DNA from: Liolophura sinensis
Lineage: Eukaryota > Mollusca > Polyplacophora > Chitonida > Chitonidae
Assembly: GCF_032854445.1 (NCBI RefSeq)
Contig: NC_088307.1
Coordinates: 28,426,484 to 28,490,483 of the forward strand
Length of the DNA: 64,000 nucleotides
Direction: 5' to 3'
Shown: positions 24,201-40,000 of the stretch, piece after piece
How the letters are laid out: every line of letters starts with the position of its first letter
How positions within the stretch are numbered: the first letter of the stretch is position 1
Notes under the pieces: model-generated
Seen by the model: the letters and a program-made list of their open reading frames with translations, nothing else
Database searches by the model: none
Told to the model about the DNA's origin: nothing
Made by a program: the position numbers and the translations under genes

Positions 24201-25115
24201 TGTATTGCTTCTCGTTCATATTTGGACTTGATGAAAACCGTTACCCAATGTAAACGTAATGTACAAACCCTTATTTCCTTCAAAAGACTTTCCGTTTCAG
24301 AAACAAGACAAGCTAACTCGTCTTTAAACACTTCGCACTCTTCGGCTTTCTTCTGTATGGGTTCCTAAAGAAACACGAAGAAAGCTTTTATAAAAGTTCA
24401 ATAATTTCAAAACGCCATATATAAGGAATTAGGACAACTACTGTGGCTTTACAAATCGTCGGCGACATTCCGGGCTTAACCCATCGGAAGAATGTTAAAA
24501 CCGGAAAACAACATACGGCTTTCGGCGTCAACATAATACCATGGCAACGAGCCCTATGCCGTATTACACAGACATCGGCAATTCGGATGAGTATGACATC
24601 ACAGTCTAGACGTACCCTAGCCTAGTAGAACTTACTTTCAGATTTCTGTACGCAGCTTTCGTACTGCTTATTAAGTGACGCTCGTGTTCTTCCAGACACT
24701 CCAAGCAAATTAGCTTTGGGCAAGTTTCACAATACATGATTAGCGCCGACTCATGCGTCATGCACAAGTCTTGGTCGACAGTGTTTTCTGGGGTTTCTGC
24801 GCATGCGCCTTCCTCAACCGTTTCCAGTGACCTTGACCTGTCCGCCATACCGCAAAGATAGATGTTGTTAGGTAAGTCATCAACGCCGTCTTTCCCTAGG
24901 CTGGCCTCTTTCCGGCAAAGCGGACAGTATATTAACCATTCCTTTTTGGGGATCGTCGACAACTCGGAGGTGTCATAAGTTTCTTTAGGTTTGGACTTTT
25001 CAGCATGGGTACGAATGCATTCTCTACAGTACGTGTGTTGGCATGGTAACTTGACCGGGTCCCGGAAGTGGTCCACACATATTGCGCAGGTCAGATTCTC
25101 TTGTAGCTCGCACAT
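17630..25115 (-). CDS. TRIM-family RBCC-SPRY protein, module B (spliced, about 515 aa)
   Basis: Predicted minus-strand exons: 25115-24636 (480 nt), 24364-24269 (96), 24059-23829 (231), 22914-22892 (23), 22186-22047 (140) and 18207-17630 (578), all GT-AG bounded and phase-compatible; total 1548 nt. Residues 10-67 form a C3HC4 RING (C10, C13, C25, H27, C30, C33, C64, C67). Residues 118-147 form a complete B-box 2 (C118, H121, C129, C132, C137, C140, H144, H147). No B-box 1 is visible. Exons 2 and 3 encode a coiled coil, and the last exon a SPRY-like domain (WWVGISK, then FRLWCETGRLTIVD). The 96/231/23-nt sizes are those of classic TRIM genes. By family the product would be a cytoplasmic E3 ubiquitin ligase, often in innate immunity; its target is unknown. 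The 3.8-kb last intron contains the 62-bp satellite and nested SINEs. Any 5' non-coding exon was not found. Confidence 0.82.
18295..18885. mobile_element. Nested SINEs: family 1 (minus) inserted into family 2 (plus)
   Basis: A family 2 head (GACTCAGTTGGTAAAGCGTC, GGTAAATCCAAGGTCAGTCC) at 18295-18357 is interrupted by a full family 1 copy in reverse at about 18357-18605. The family 2 body then resumes (CACCTGACCTTAAAGGAGGA) and runs to its tail (GTTAAGTACGACGTTAACCC, then ACACTCACACAC). The uninterrupted family 2 copy at 51385-51690 shows how the two halves join. Confidence 0.85.
18890..19138. other. TRIM intron sequence before the satellite
   Basis: AT-rich and unique, with nothing recognised. 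It lies in the last intron of module B. Confidence 0.4.
19139..21385. repeat. 62-bp satellite with higher-order structure, about 36 copies
   Basis: The unit contains ACACATCTGTCACAGATGAC, AGTTACGGTGTCGCTAAC and AGTTAGCTAATAGCC. The segment CTGTCA-CAGA-TGACAG is a short perfect inverted repeat. Two main unit types alternate (ending AGCCATCCTGTAC or TATCCGTTCCGTAC). Diagnostic variants recur at multi-unit spacing: GGTGTGGCTAAC at about 19638 and 20009 (371 bp), AGTCACGATGTCAC at about 20372, 20681 and 21054. The whole array lies in the last intron of TRIM module B. Confidence 0.93.
21728..21825 (-). mobile_element. SINE family 1 core relic
   Basis: Only the AAGAATATTTCACATATAGA to AACCCATGACC part of the core is left. 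Head and tail are eroded. Confidence 0.7.
22205..22890. other. TRIM module B intron 4
   Basis: Between exon 5 (22186) and the 23-nt exon 4 (22892). Short frames only, no repeat recognised. Confidence 0.5.
22916..23727. other. TRIM module B intron 3, AT-rich part
   Basis: Low-complexity AT-rich sequence. No additional exon recognised. Confidence 0.5.
23728..23800 (-). mobile_element. SINE family 2 fragment
   Basis: The reverse complement carries GGGAGCGGTAGATCCAGGGT, as in the 51385 copy, joined directly to an ACTCACTCACTC tail. The body between them is missing. Confidence 0.6.
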
Positions 25116-25129
25116 GGCTATACATGTAC

Positions 25130-25375
25130 GTGTAGCTACGAAATAAAAATGGTAAATTTTTTAAGCATGTTAAAAGAAGTTCTCACGATCATTAAAAACC
25201 ATAAAACATTTGACATCAACGGGATAAAATACTGAAGAATGTGCAGATGAGTAAATTTAGCAGACGAATGTTTTATTTCTTAAATTGGTAAAAAGGTGTT
25301 GCCGACCTTGTCTTTTTATAAACATTCATGACATGTGCAGCAATATGATCGGCCCTGATGGATCGATGGGAGGGT
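25130..25375. other. 5' flank of TRIM module B
   Basis: Should hold the promoter and any untranslated exon of module B. No TATA box or other element could be fixed by eye. Confidence 0.3.
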
Positions 25376-25379
25376 CTGT

Positions 25380-25915
25380 GTGTTACTGCGGACTATGTAA
25401 CAGAGTCAGTTCTGAGATACATAACGATCGGTGTACTGTGTACTACGTAACAGATTCCGTTTTCAGATACACCAGGATCGCTATAATATAGACTACGTAA
25501 CAGATTCCGTTTTCAAATATACCAGGATGGCTACAATATGGACTACGTAACAGATTACATTGTGAAATACACGAGGCTCACTATATTGTGAACTAAGTAA
25601 CAGATTCCGTTTGCAAATACACCTTATGGTGTGTACTACGTCACAGATTCCGTTTCTAAATACACCAGGATCGCTTTAATGTGTACTACGTAACAGATTC
25701 CGTCTTCAAATACACCAGGACCGCCATAATGTGGACTATGTAACAGATTCTGTTTTTAAATGCACCAGGACCGCCATCATGTGTACTACGTAACAGATTC
25801 TGTTTTTAAATACACCAGGATTGCTATTATTTATACTAAGTAACAGATTCCGTTTTCAAATACACCAGGACCGCCATAATGTGAACTATGTCACAGATTC
25901 TGTTTTAAATGAGAA
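25380..25915. repeat. 50-bp minisatellite (GTAACAGATTCCGTTTTCAA core)
   Basis: About 11 copies at 50-bp spacing (for example 25442 and 25492), just upstream of TRIM module B. Confidence 0.9.
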
Positions 25916-26414
25916 TTTGACTTAAAATGTGACATAATGCCATGGTACAGGTCAAATAATTATACTATTGACATTTGCAGTCAATCACCCAGCACAAGCC
26001 ATTCAGCTTTGTTGTACTCTTTATCATAAACATACACACGAATATCCGTGACCCTCTCGTGGTACACGGTAAATCGTTGCGCAATAGTTTGTTTACCAAA
26101 AGTTGGTTTTTAAACAATCTAGTCATTTTTCTCGGAGAATAGTTGCGAGGTTAGGCCCGTAAGTAAGTAAATGCCAAGACTGTAAAAAATGTTAAGCTAC
26201 ATTTTCCTGTGTTTTAGTCGTCTAATTGATAAAGTGTGTGTAGTTTGCTGTCGATGGTCGTGAATCTCCTCGCAGTGATCAGAAATATGCTCAGTTTAGT
26301 TTATTATGCCACAATCCACGCACGTTGTAAAATCGAAAAGATTGCTTGCACACTGCTTTGTCTAAAGTATGTGTACTGATATTGATCGTCTAACAGTTGT
26401 CTTTCCATATGTAC

Positions 26415-26625
26415 ACTATAAGAAATGCTGTGTTCTGAAGGTTATAGCTGGTTAACTTTTGCCAAGATAGTACACTGTAAGAAATGCTGTGTTCTAAAGG
26501 TTATAGTGAGTTAAATTTTGCTACCATGGTACACTATAAGAAAAGCTGTGTTCTGAAGGTTATAGCTGCTTAACTTTGGCTGAGATATTATCCTATAAGA
26601 AATGCTGTGTTCTGAAGAAATCGTG
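26415..26625. repeat. 59-bp tandem repeat, four copies
   Basis: Copies of AGAAATGCTGTGTTCTGAAG start at 26421, 26480, 26539 and 26598. The last copy is truncated. Confidence 0.9.
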
Positions 26626-26629
26626 TTCA

Positions 26630-28800
26630 GGATTCGATTAGAGATTCACAGTAACAAGTTAATTTACATTGTAGTAAAAAGTGGTCTTAATGTGTTGCTA
26701 ATGAGGCGCGACTGTTTCTGTCTCCAGGAGCAGATTTAACAACTCATCCCTGTGTCCTGTGTCCTGTGTGGTGGTCGGTTGAGGCCCTGTAATAAATAGC
26801 CTACCTGTGTTGCAAACCAGAACCTGGGTTACATGTTATCAAAGCAATTATATAGGACCAGAAACATCGTATCGTACATGTTTTGACTGTGAGTGGATTC
26901 ATTTTTCATTCTTGTCTTTGAAATATGCTTTCATTATCAACTGGTTATGCATCCGTATCTGTTCACAGGTGACATTTGAGAATATTTTAGTTTTGATGCT
27001 ACTACTCGATTACTAGTTTGGAATTTGATGTGCAATTCTTATGTATTGGCATCCTATACAAAACGTAAAAGTATTTGCCTCGTCAATCAAGATCTCATGC
27101 TTTCTTCTGCCATTTTATTCTACATAATTCTACCTAGTGTGTTGGCTTGATAGATGTTGACAATGGTTGTTTGGTTAATGTGTAGTATTCACAGAAAACA
27201 AATCTCCATTCGGAAAATGACCGTTAAAATTGCTCGATAGGCCTACATAGTAAATGTGGCAGAATCTATCCAAATCAACGAAAGGGAGATAACTTTTGAA
27301 GTTAACGTACCGGTAATGGCTATACAGTGGTGTAGGCCTCTGTGTATTCGTGCAGTACACCACTAATTCTTATTAACACGGTGTCAAACAATGAATGATT
27401 ACGGCTTAATACTTGGGCGTTGATGCTGACATCTGTATATCAGCCGCCAACCAAACTGGACGCTCGAGAAAAATGGCATGCTACTTCGGCAATACCGGAG
27501 CCCTTATGCTCAGGCGAAATATCATGTAGGCCTAAGTGTTTGACGTTAGCAACGGTATTATCCTTTACTTTTATAGTCTAACAGAGACTGGTACATATAT
27601 ACTGGCTCTACGACATTTAGTTTTCACACTAATTTCATTCCTGTGTGTACGGAATATTAGGAGTGTTGTGTGCGCGACTGCCGTCAGTTTCTAAATATAG
27701 CTTGCCACTGTTTACATATGCTAAGTTCAGGGAGTGCTGTCTGCCTCTACCTTAGAATGTTCCAGAATACGCTCAGTTCGGTGCCTGTTTGTTTACATCA
27801 AGTGTTCAGGAATTTTCTTATTCTAGACAATTCCACCAGGCTATATAAGACCTATGAAAGCAGGTCAAACGGGGAGAACAGAGAACGGAGAATTATTGAG
27901 AGTTTTGGATGCTTTCGCTGTGTATTACTTTAGTAGGCCTTTTGAGCTGAATTTTGGTGTCTTCATAGCCTCTGGCTTTGTTATATCCTATCTCCACCGA
28001 GCACCTGTTCAGTCTGAACTTGTATGTTTAATTTGTGCTCTTTTATACACAGTGCTTATTAGTACACAGACCCTGTCTGTGGAATTTTGTGTATATTTCG
28101 TCATACACTCAGTTATACTGTGGATTTTCCCTCTTGTGAATTTGCCTCTGAGCATTGGACTTGACACCGTAAGTACTTTAGTATTTGTATAGTTACTGCT
28201 ATCCTTTCTTGTTAAACTTAAGTACTTTCGTATTTGTATAAGTCTTATTATCCGTTCTTGTTAAGCTAATAAATTGTTGTAAAATAAAATCTGCTGGTTT
28301 TGGTTACTTTTTTGTGCGGCTAAACTGTCGTGTATTTCGAACAAGACATCTCTTTATAATACAGACAGTTTGGGTCGTAACAGGAGACAAATTACTTCCT
28401 TTCACGAGACTGAGTCGACGTCTGTGATACACACGGATTCATTATACACACGGATTCGTATCTACCCCAGTGTCTATTGTATGAGACAATCTCCAACAAA
28501 TATGGACACTTGGAATTAGTGAAGACTCACCTGATGATAGGGCGGTTTTGGTCCGCTCCCTTCTGCAGCTCGAGACTTTTGAAAATGAAAGTAGAGTGGC
28601 TTTTGAAATGGGTGGTTTGAAAAGGGAGGTAAGCGTAAAAGTGTCAGTGGTTATCTGCCTTGTCACATCCTTTTGGTTTTTTTTTTTTGCAACAGCTCCA
28701 GTAACCCGTGGCAGCGTAACGCTGACAAATACTGCGCGTAATCCCCAAGTATTTAATAAAATCAGTCATTTAATAAGAAATTATTCCTTTGTGAACAACT
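26630..28800. other. Intermodule stretch with a possible LTR-like segment
   Basis: No SPRY-like exon for module A is seen here on the minus strand. Within it, about 27660-28400 on the plus strand has a TATATAAG box (27842), two AATAAA signals (about 28269 and 28283), a 60-bp local duplication (28168-28270) and a TTTGGGTCGTAACA end. That arrangement could be a solo LTR, but no target-site duplication or matching 5' end was found, so the call is weak. Confidence 0.25.
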
Positions 28801-29080
28801 GACAACCCAAGTCTCAAAAATTCCAAACAGTTCAGCCTACAAGTATTTATCAATTATCTGCAAAACTAGAAAACTACATACATCTAGACATTACGACTGT
28901 GTAAGTATTATATATAGACACAGCGTTCACTTGTTCTCAACAAAAGTAACTGTGAAAAAATAAACATTATTTTTCCATTTTAGAATATACACCGTCTTTT
29001 TTGTTTTCATGGCTGAAGAAAGAAACCTATTGTCGATGAGCAGACAAAATTGGTTCTTCAAGTTACGTTACTAACGTGTT

Positions 29081-29356
29081 TTGAATGTCATTCACGGAGG
29101 ACGGATCAAAATGAAGGTCGGCAAGCTCAAAAACAGGTGTGTCTATCACGAGCGCCGACTGGTCTTCGTCTCATTGAAGTCACCAGACGAGCAAGGAATG
29201 CTTGTGGAATTTTCGACCAGATCCTGGTTGGGTCTACAGGCGTTGTGTCAGCGTTATGGGACTGGCGTCGCTGCCGTCTTAAACATAGGCCCATTTCGTC
29301 CCAAACGACGCCCATTTCAGTGGAAACGTGATTCACCCATTTCAGTGGAAACGTGA
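29081..29356 (+). other. Unassigned 91-residue open frame
   Basis: Starts MNVIHGGRIKMKVGKLKN and is rich in Arg and Lys. It ends in a 25-bp direct repeat (CCATTTCAGTGGAAACGTGA, twice from 29312). No family recognised; it could be an exon or transposon remnant. Confidence 0.2.
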
Positions 29357-29511
29357 TTCGCCCGTAAAGGGTACATTCACCTTAAACACTGCTTTCGATG
29401 TTAATTATTGGACACCGGCACCAACGCTTGGGATGTGACATAAGCTAGGTTCATGTACAGGAATGCTAAATAGCTCCAGCTTTTCTATTTCCATGCTTCT
29501 TTTTCTTTCCG

Positions 29512-29693
29512 GTCCTTGTGAGTTCAAGTCCAGCTCATGTTGACTTCCTCTCCGGCCGTAGGTGGGAAGGTCTGTCAGCAATCTGCGGATGGTCGTAGGT
29601 TTCCTCCGACCATAATGCTGGCCGCCGTCGTACAGGTCAAATATTCTTGAGTACGGCGTAAAACACCAATCAAATAAATAAATAAATAAATCT
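29512..29693 (+). mobile_element. SINE family 1, 5'-truncated
   Basis: Starts within the B-box region (GTGAGTTCAAGTCCAGCTC) and runs to the (AAAT)n tail. The core carries a small internal deletion. It ends about 20 bp from TRIM module A exon 5. Confidence 0.85.
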
Positions 29694-29714
29694 TCTTCTT
29701 TCCAGTGCACCTAC

Positions 29715-33891
<4,177 letters not shown>

Positions 33892-33894
33892 GAC

Positions 33895-34200
33895 TTCAGT
33901 TTACCGGAACAAATTGAGCAAATGAATAACACGAATGTACCCTCAGTTTTTGTAACAGACAGATTAGTGAGGCAATTGCCTACCATAATGGACACATTTT
34001 CAAACCAGTGCAAGTCAGTGAAGGAGTGATGTAAAAAAAAACAAAGAATCATTCAACATTTTTTGACAGTTTCGAGAAAAGTGAAAGAAATGTTCTATGC
34101 GCGTCAATTTGATCAGTATCCAAGCTATAACTATATGAGGGAGTGATTTGACGTCTAACGTCTTAACGTCTTAACGTCTTGCTAAAGAAAACTTCACTTG
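33895..34200. other. 5' flank of TRIM module A
   Basis: Unique AT-rich sequence. It includes a short AACGTCTT tandem repeat (34158-34182). A promoter is expected but not identifiable by eye. Confidence 0.35.
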
Positions 34201-34205
34201 TACTG

Positions 34206-34440
34206 CTTTATTTATTCATTAATTTATCTGATTGCCGTACTCAAGAATATTTCACTTCTATGACGGCGGCCAGCATTATGGTGGGAGGAAACCAGTCAAA
34301 TCCCGAGGGAAATTCACGACCATCCACAGGTTGCTGCAAGACCTTCCCAGGTATGGCTAGACCTGAACGCACAGCGACTGCATTGGTGAGAGGCTCCTGG
34401 GTTATTGCGCCGAGCTGGAGCTGACCATTGTACAGCTTTA
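34206..34440 (-). mobile_element. SINE family 1, diverged
   Basis: Core GTACTCAAGAATATTTCACT to TTGGTGAGAGGCTCCTGGG. The head is largely lost. Confidence 0.75.
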
Positions 34441-34595
34441 CAATGGAGGTCTTGGCTTTACACCAGCCTTCGGAAAGTAACCTACGAAGATTCCAACAAG
34501 TACCACAATCAGTTGACACATTGGTTTAAGCCAACCACACGCTGTATAACTAACGTTCACATCAACGGAGTAAACTTTCTGCTTAGTTCCATTAG

Positions 34596-34865
34596 ATTTA
34601 TTTATTTTATTTGACTGGTGTTTTTAGGCCGAACTCGAAGAATATTTCACTTACATATATTTACAACGGTGGCCAGCATTATGGTGGAAGGAACCGCGCA
34701 GAACCCGGGTAAAACCCACGACCATCCTCAAGTCAGTGTCAGACCTCCCCACGTATGACCGGAGAGGAGACCAACATGCGCTGGACATGGAACTGGCAGC
34801 GACGGCATTCTGGGTCATTGTGCTGCGCTAGTACGCTATCCACCTCCGTCATGGAGGCCCGAGTT
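34596..34865 (-). mobile_element. SINE family 1, near full length but diverged
   Basis: Tail TTTATTTATTTTATTTGACT to a head ending CACCTCCGTCATGGAGGCCC. Confidence 0.8.
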
Positions 34866-35134
34866 CGATTAACATAAACATCCATTGCGGCGATATGTGA
34901 CGATTTGACAGTTGATCGCCACGTCGATGTTCAGTGCAGGAACTCTTCAACCTGACTGGATTTTTCCGACGAAGTTTGCAGGCGGATAGACTCCCCATTC
35001 GATCTCCATTCGACCAGTATTAACTGGTCTAGGGCAAGCCTGCTTGCTCTATGTTTTCACCTCAAATACTTGTGCGCTAAAACGCGGATCAGCTCATGGA
35101 CAACAAGGTGTGTCCGTGAACGAGGGGGGTAGAA

Positions 35135-35338
35135 CGCCAGCGCGGCGCAATGACCCAGGAACCTCCCACCAATGCGATCGCTGTGAGTTCAAGTCCAGCT
35201 CATGCTGGCTTCCCCTGCGACAGGACGTGGGAAGGTCTGTCGGCATCCTGTGGATGGTCACGGGTTTCCAAGGAGCTGCCCGGTTTTGAAAGTGAAATAT
35301 TCTTGAGTACGGCGTAAAACACCAATCAAATAAATAAG
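35135..35338 (+). mobile_element. SINE family 1, 5'-truncated
   Basis: Begins near GCGCAATGACCCAGGAACCT and ends CACCAATCAAATAAATAAG. About 30 bp is missing from the core. Confidence 0.8.
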
Positions 35339-35463
35339 AGTGTGACAAGAAGAGTGTAATTCGAAGGCTAACTTCTTGTCTTGGCCTATGCAAATTATGT
35401 TCCTGCTGTGCGGACACACTTCAGATTCCTTTACCGATCGGTGTGCCAAAAGATACAAATTTA

Positions 35464-35486
35464 TAAAAAAAAAAAAAAAAAAAAAT
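35464..35486. repeat. Poly(A) tract
   Basis: Run of about 21 A. No retroposed body recognised next to it. Confidence 0.9.
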
Positions 35487-35489
35487 TTC

Positions 35490-36640
35490 AACACTCCAGT
35501 GACGTATTCTTGCTATACTGTTCGTGATATGGTCAACGTTTGCTTCAGTGTGTCTGTATGTTTGTACATAGTTTAACAATTCCTGAATTTTGCTCCCTTT
35601 ATAATCAAATGTTGGTTAGTTTAACTGACAACTTTAAGACTTTTTAGAACCAGATGTATCACGTTCTTGTTTAATGGACGAAATGTTTAATGACTGCTTA
35701 CTAATTTTGAACGAGCTTACAAATTTTGAACGAGCTTACAACAGCTGCTTTGTACATCTGGCACTATGTATCGTGCGACCTATGCTGTTAACATGACTAT
35801 GGGAGCGTCAGTCATAAAAAAAATTTAAAAAGCGACGAAAGTCATTTGGAGCAAATGTACACACATACATGTGTGCTTATTACATTGTGCAGTCTTTCCA
35901 CTATCCATGAAGGGAGATAACTTTGGATGATCAGCAATACAGCCGATTTGTGTGTCACACATCTTCTGAACGTTGGGATAAGAAGGCAATGATTTAGTCT
36001 TCTACAAAGAACTGAAGGTCGTTATGTACCCCCCCCCCCCCCCCCCACCCTACCCCCGTAAAATACACACTTTAAATACAGCCTTGGTATACTCTCAGTC
36101 TAAGCGCATGGTCGCACGAGAGTCGGGAGACTGAACAACAACAACGCCAGGCATATTGGCCTACCCACGGTACGAGAGTGCGATACATATATTGGTGAGA
36201 GGCACCAAAGTACATGTGGTTAAAACACATGACGACGGTAAACACGCTTTAACGCACCGCGATCATGTCATTTTCAGCAACAGCTCACCTCAATGTTCAA
36301 CAAGTCTTCTGTACAGCTCGTTTGAAACTGGGACGTGCCAAGGGAGATAAGCGGGTCCGTGGTATATTTGTGGCCAGCGGACATAAAGGACAAGGCAGCA
36401 TCTGGCTAAAACATATTTCACTCGAAAGCAGGATGCTCAAGCTTTCTAAAAGGTATCAGACTTTATTATTTTAATGAGATTTCATGGGATAACATGTAGA
36501 ACGAAATGACAATAGTGCACAAATGGCTGGTGTGAACCGAGGCAGATGTCCTGGGAATTTTATCTAATCAAACACGTTGCTATGAGACTTGTCAGATTGC
36601 GCGGCCAAAGCTGTGACGTAATACTTTGGACAAATTAGAA
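35490..36640. other. Non-coding stretch, nothing recognised
   Basis: Contains a poly(C) tract (about 36029-36050), a short TTTTGAACGAGCTTACAA duplication near 35706 and no supported exon. Confidence 0.45.
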
Positions 36641-36641
36641 T

Positions 36642-36672
<31 letters not shown>

Positions 36673-36825
36673 TTTGATTGGTGTTGTTCGCCATATTCAA
36701 GAATATTTCACTTACACGACGGCGGTCAGCATTATGGTGGGAGGAAACCGGGTAGAGCCCGGGGGAAAACCCACTGCCATCCGTAGGTTGCTGGCAGACC
36801 TTCTCACGCACGGCCTGACAATTCA
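36641..36825 (-). mobile_element. SINE family 1 with an expanded TTTA tail
   Basis: A long (TTTA)n tail (about nine units) precedes TTTGATTGGTGTTGTTCGCC. It ends after CCGTAGGTTGCTGGCAGACC, without the head. Copies of a 13-bp TTGGACAAATTA motif occur near 36626, 36913, 36973 and 37021, the last three at about 50-60 bp spacing. Confidence 0.85.
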
Positions 36826-37058
36826 GAATTTATGGAACGATGCGAACATGTAATATGTAAGACCATTTATAATGTATATAATATTATCTTCCGATACATG
36901 CATGTAGTACGTTGGACAAATTAGAATGTAAGCCTACATACTATGTACATTTTGGGGCTAAATGTTATACGTTGGACAAATTGTAATATATGTATCTGAT
37001 GTTACGTACATGTAATGCGCTGGACAAATTACAATGTTTCAAACTGCAATTGCATTTC

Positions 37059-40000
37059 TCAGGTTCCGATGCCCCTAGCTTTGTTCAAGTAGGTCTCAAA
37101 TGGTTTGACTTTGTTGGGGTGTTCCTGTCGCTGTCTCAACGCCAGCAATTCCTCCATACATCCGTACACAACCTGGTCCACCCGCAAATCGAACTTGTTC
37201 GCGACCAGCTGATAGCTTCCGCGCAGCCAAGGTAAGTCTCCTGCGCCGAAGTTACAAATGATGTGAACATTTTTACCGTGGCATTCATTAGACTTCCACA
37301 TCACAGCTCGGGTCATGTGATTGTCTTCATTGGACAAATCTACAGAGAAAAATAAATGTTTGCTGTATAATTTAAACGTATATGTCAACACTCTTTCCAT
37401 GAGTATTAGGTGCCGACTCATAAATTACATGTATACCTGTACTTATATAATGAAATATTGTTTGGTGTAAATATCGTCCATATTTTCTTGTTTATTATCA
37501 CGGACATAAAAGACTCAGTTTGTGGCATGTCCTGTTAAAAGGTGAATGGATAACCAGTATGCCTGTAGTGCGACCTTCGGACAGGCGGGACACCTGGAGC
37601 GTCTCGTATTCGTTGAAAGTGAATAATGTTGCTCCTGTGTATGGTGTAATAATGTTGCTCGGGTGTATGGTGTAATAATGTTGCTCTGGTGTATGATGTA
37701 ATAATGTTGCTCCGGTGTATGGTGTAATAATGTTCATCCAGTGTATGGTGTAATAATGTTGCTCCGGTGTATGGTGTAATAATGTTGCTACGGTGTATGG
37801 TGTAATAATGTTACTCGAGTGTATAGTGTAATAATGTTGCTCCGGTGTATGGTGTAATAATGTTGCTCTGGTGTATGGTGTAATAATGTTACTCGGGTGT
37901 ATAGTGTAATAATGTTGCTCTGGTGTATGGTGTAATAATGTTGCTCTGGTGTATGGTGTAATAATGTTACTCTAGTGTATGGTGTAATAATGTTACTCGG
38001 GTGAATAGTGTATTAATGTTGCTCTGGTGTATGGTGTAATAATGTTGCTCTGGTGTATGGTGTAATAATGTTACTCGGGTGTATAGTGTAATAATGTTGC
38101 TCCGATGTATGGTGTAATAATGTTGCTCTGGTGTATGGTGTAATAATGTTGCTCTGGTGTATGATGTAATAATGTTGCTCTGGTGTATGATGTAATAATG
38201 TTGCTCCGGTGTATGGTGTAATAATGTTCATCCAGTGTGTGGTGTAATAATGTTGCTCCGGTGTATGGTGTAATAATGTTACTCAGGTGTATGGTGTAAT
38301 AATGTTGCGCTGGTGTATGGTGTAATAATGTTGCTCCGGTGTATGGTGTAATAATGTTGCTCTGGTGTATGGTGTAATAATGTTGCTCTGGTGTATGGTG
38401 TAATAATGTTGCTCCGGTGTATGGTGTAATAATGGTGCTCCGGTGTATGGTGTAATAATGTTGCTCTGGTGTATGGTGTAATAATGTTGCTCTGGTGTAT
38501 GGTGTAATAATGTTGCTCCGGTGTATGGTGTAATAATGTTCATCCGGTGTATGGTGTAATAATGTTGCTCCGGTGTATGGTGTAATAATGTTGCTCCGGT
38601 GTATGGTGTAATAATGTTGCTCTGGTGTATGGTGTAATAATGTTGCTCCGGTGTATGGTGTAATAATGTTGCTCTGGTGTATGGTGTAATAATGTTGCTC
38701 TGGTGTATGGTGTAATACTGTGGATTACTGATTTATGACTACAATCTGCACTTGAAAATCGCTAGTATTGAATTACAAGCAGGCTGACTCAGAAAAAAAA
38801 CAGAATATATGGTACAGACGAAAATATATGGTTTAGAAAAAGTGTTATGTGGCTAAAAATGATAAATTATTTAGCTCAGGAAAACAGAAATTATATGATC
38901 CAAATGGGGGAATATAAGGTCCAGAACAGGGGCATGTACAACTAAAAAGGTAAAATATACGGCTCAAGAAAGGGGCATTTACGGCCAAAAATGTGAAATA
39001 TACATACGTAGCTCACTAAAGAGGACTAATGCGGCTACAAAGGGGAATTATTACCGAGAAAAGGGGACATATATGGCCAAAAGATGCAAATAATGACTCG
39101 AAAATGGGGGTGGATGTGACTAAAAGGTGTAGTATATGGCCCAGATTTGTAACATCAATGTTTCCAAAAAAAGAAGAGATGAACCGCAATTGAAAATTGC
39201 AGATGACTTTAAAATTGTCATTTAAGATGTAAAAAGCTCAAAATTTTGCTTCACAACGCAAATTCTGGGTAACTCGTTATTTTACAAATTTCAGCTAAAG
39301 TAACGGAAACGAACATTTAATGATTCAAATTTTGACTTAAGTTTAAGATCGCTTCGTGGTCACGGGACCAGAATTTCCACATGTATTCAGTACGTAATTC
39401 AATACAGCAACCCAGAGCATGCATCTCAACACGGCAAACCAGAACATGCACCTTAATACCTCAATACGACAACCCAGAACATGCACCTCAATACGACAAC
39501 CCAGAACATACACCTTAATACCTCAACCCAGAGCATGCACCTCAATATGACAACCCAGAACATGCACCTCAATACAACCCAGAACACGCACCTCAATACG
39601 ACAACCCAGAACATGCACCTCTATACAGCAACCAAGAACACGCACCTCAATACGACAACCCAGACCATGCACCTCTATGCAGCAACCAAGAACACGCACC
39701 TCAATACGACAACCCAGAACATGCGCCTCAATACAACAACCCAGAACATGCACTTCAATACGACAACCCAGAACATGCACCTTAATACGGCAGCCCAGAA
39801 AATGCACCTCAATACGGCAACCCAGAGCATGCACCTCAAAACAGAAACCCAGAACATGCACCTCAATACTGCAAAACAGTACATGCACTTCAATAAGGCA
39901 ACCCAGAACATGCACCTCAATACGCAACCCAAAACATGCACCTACGGCAACCCAGAACATGCAGCTCAACATGTAATCCGAGAACATGCATCTCAATACG

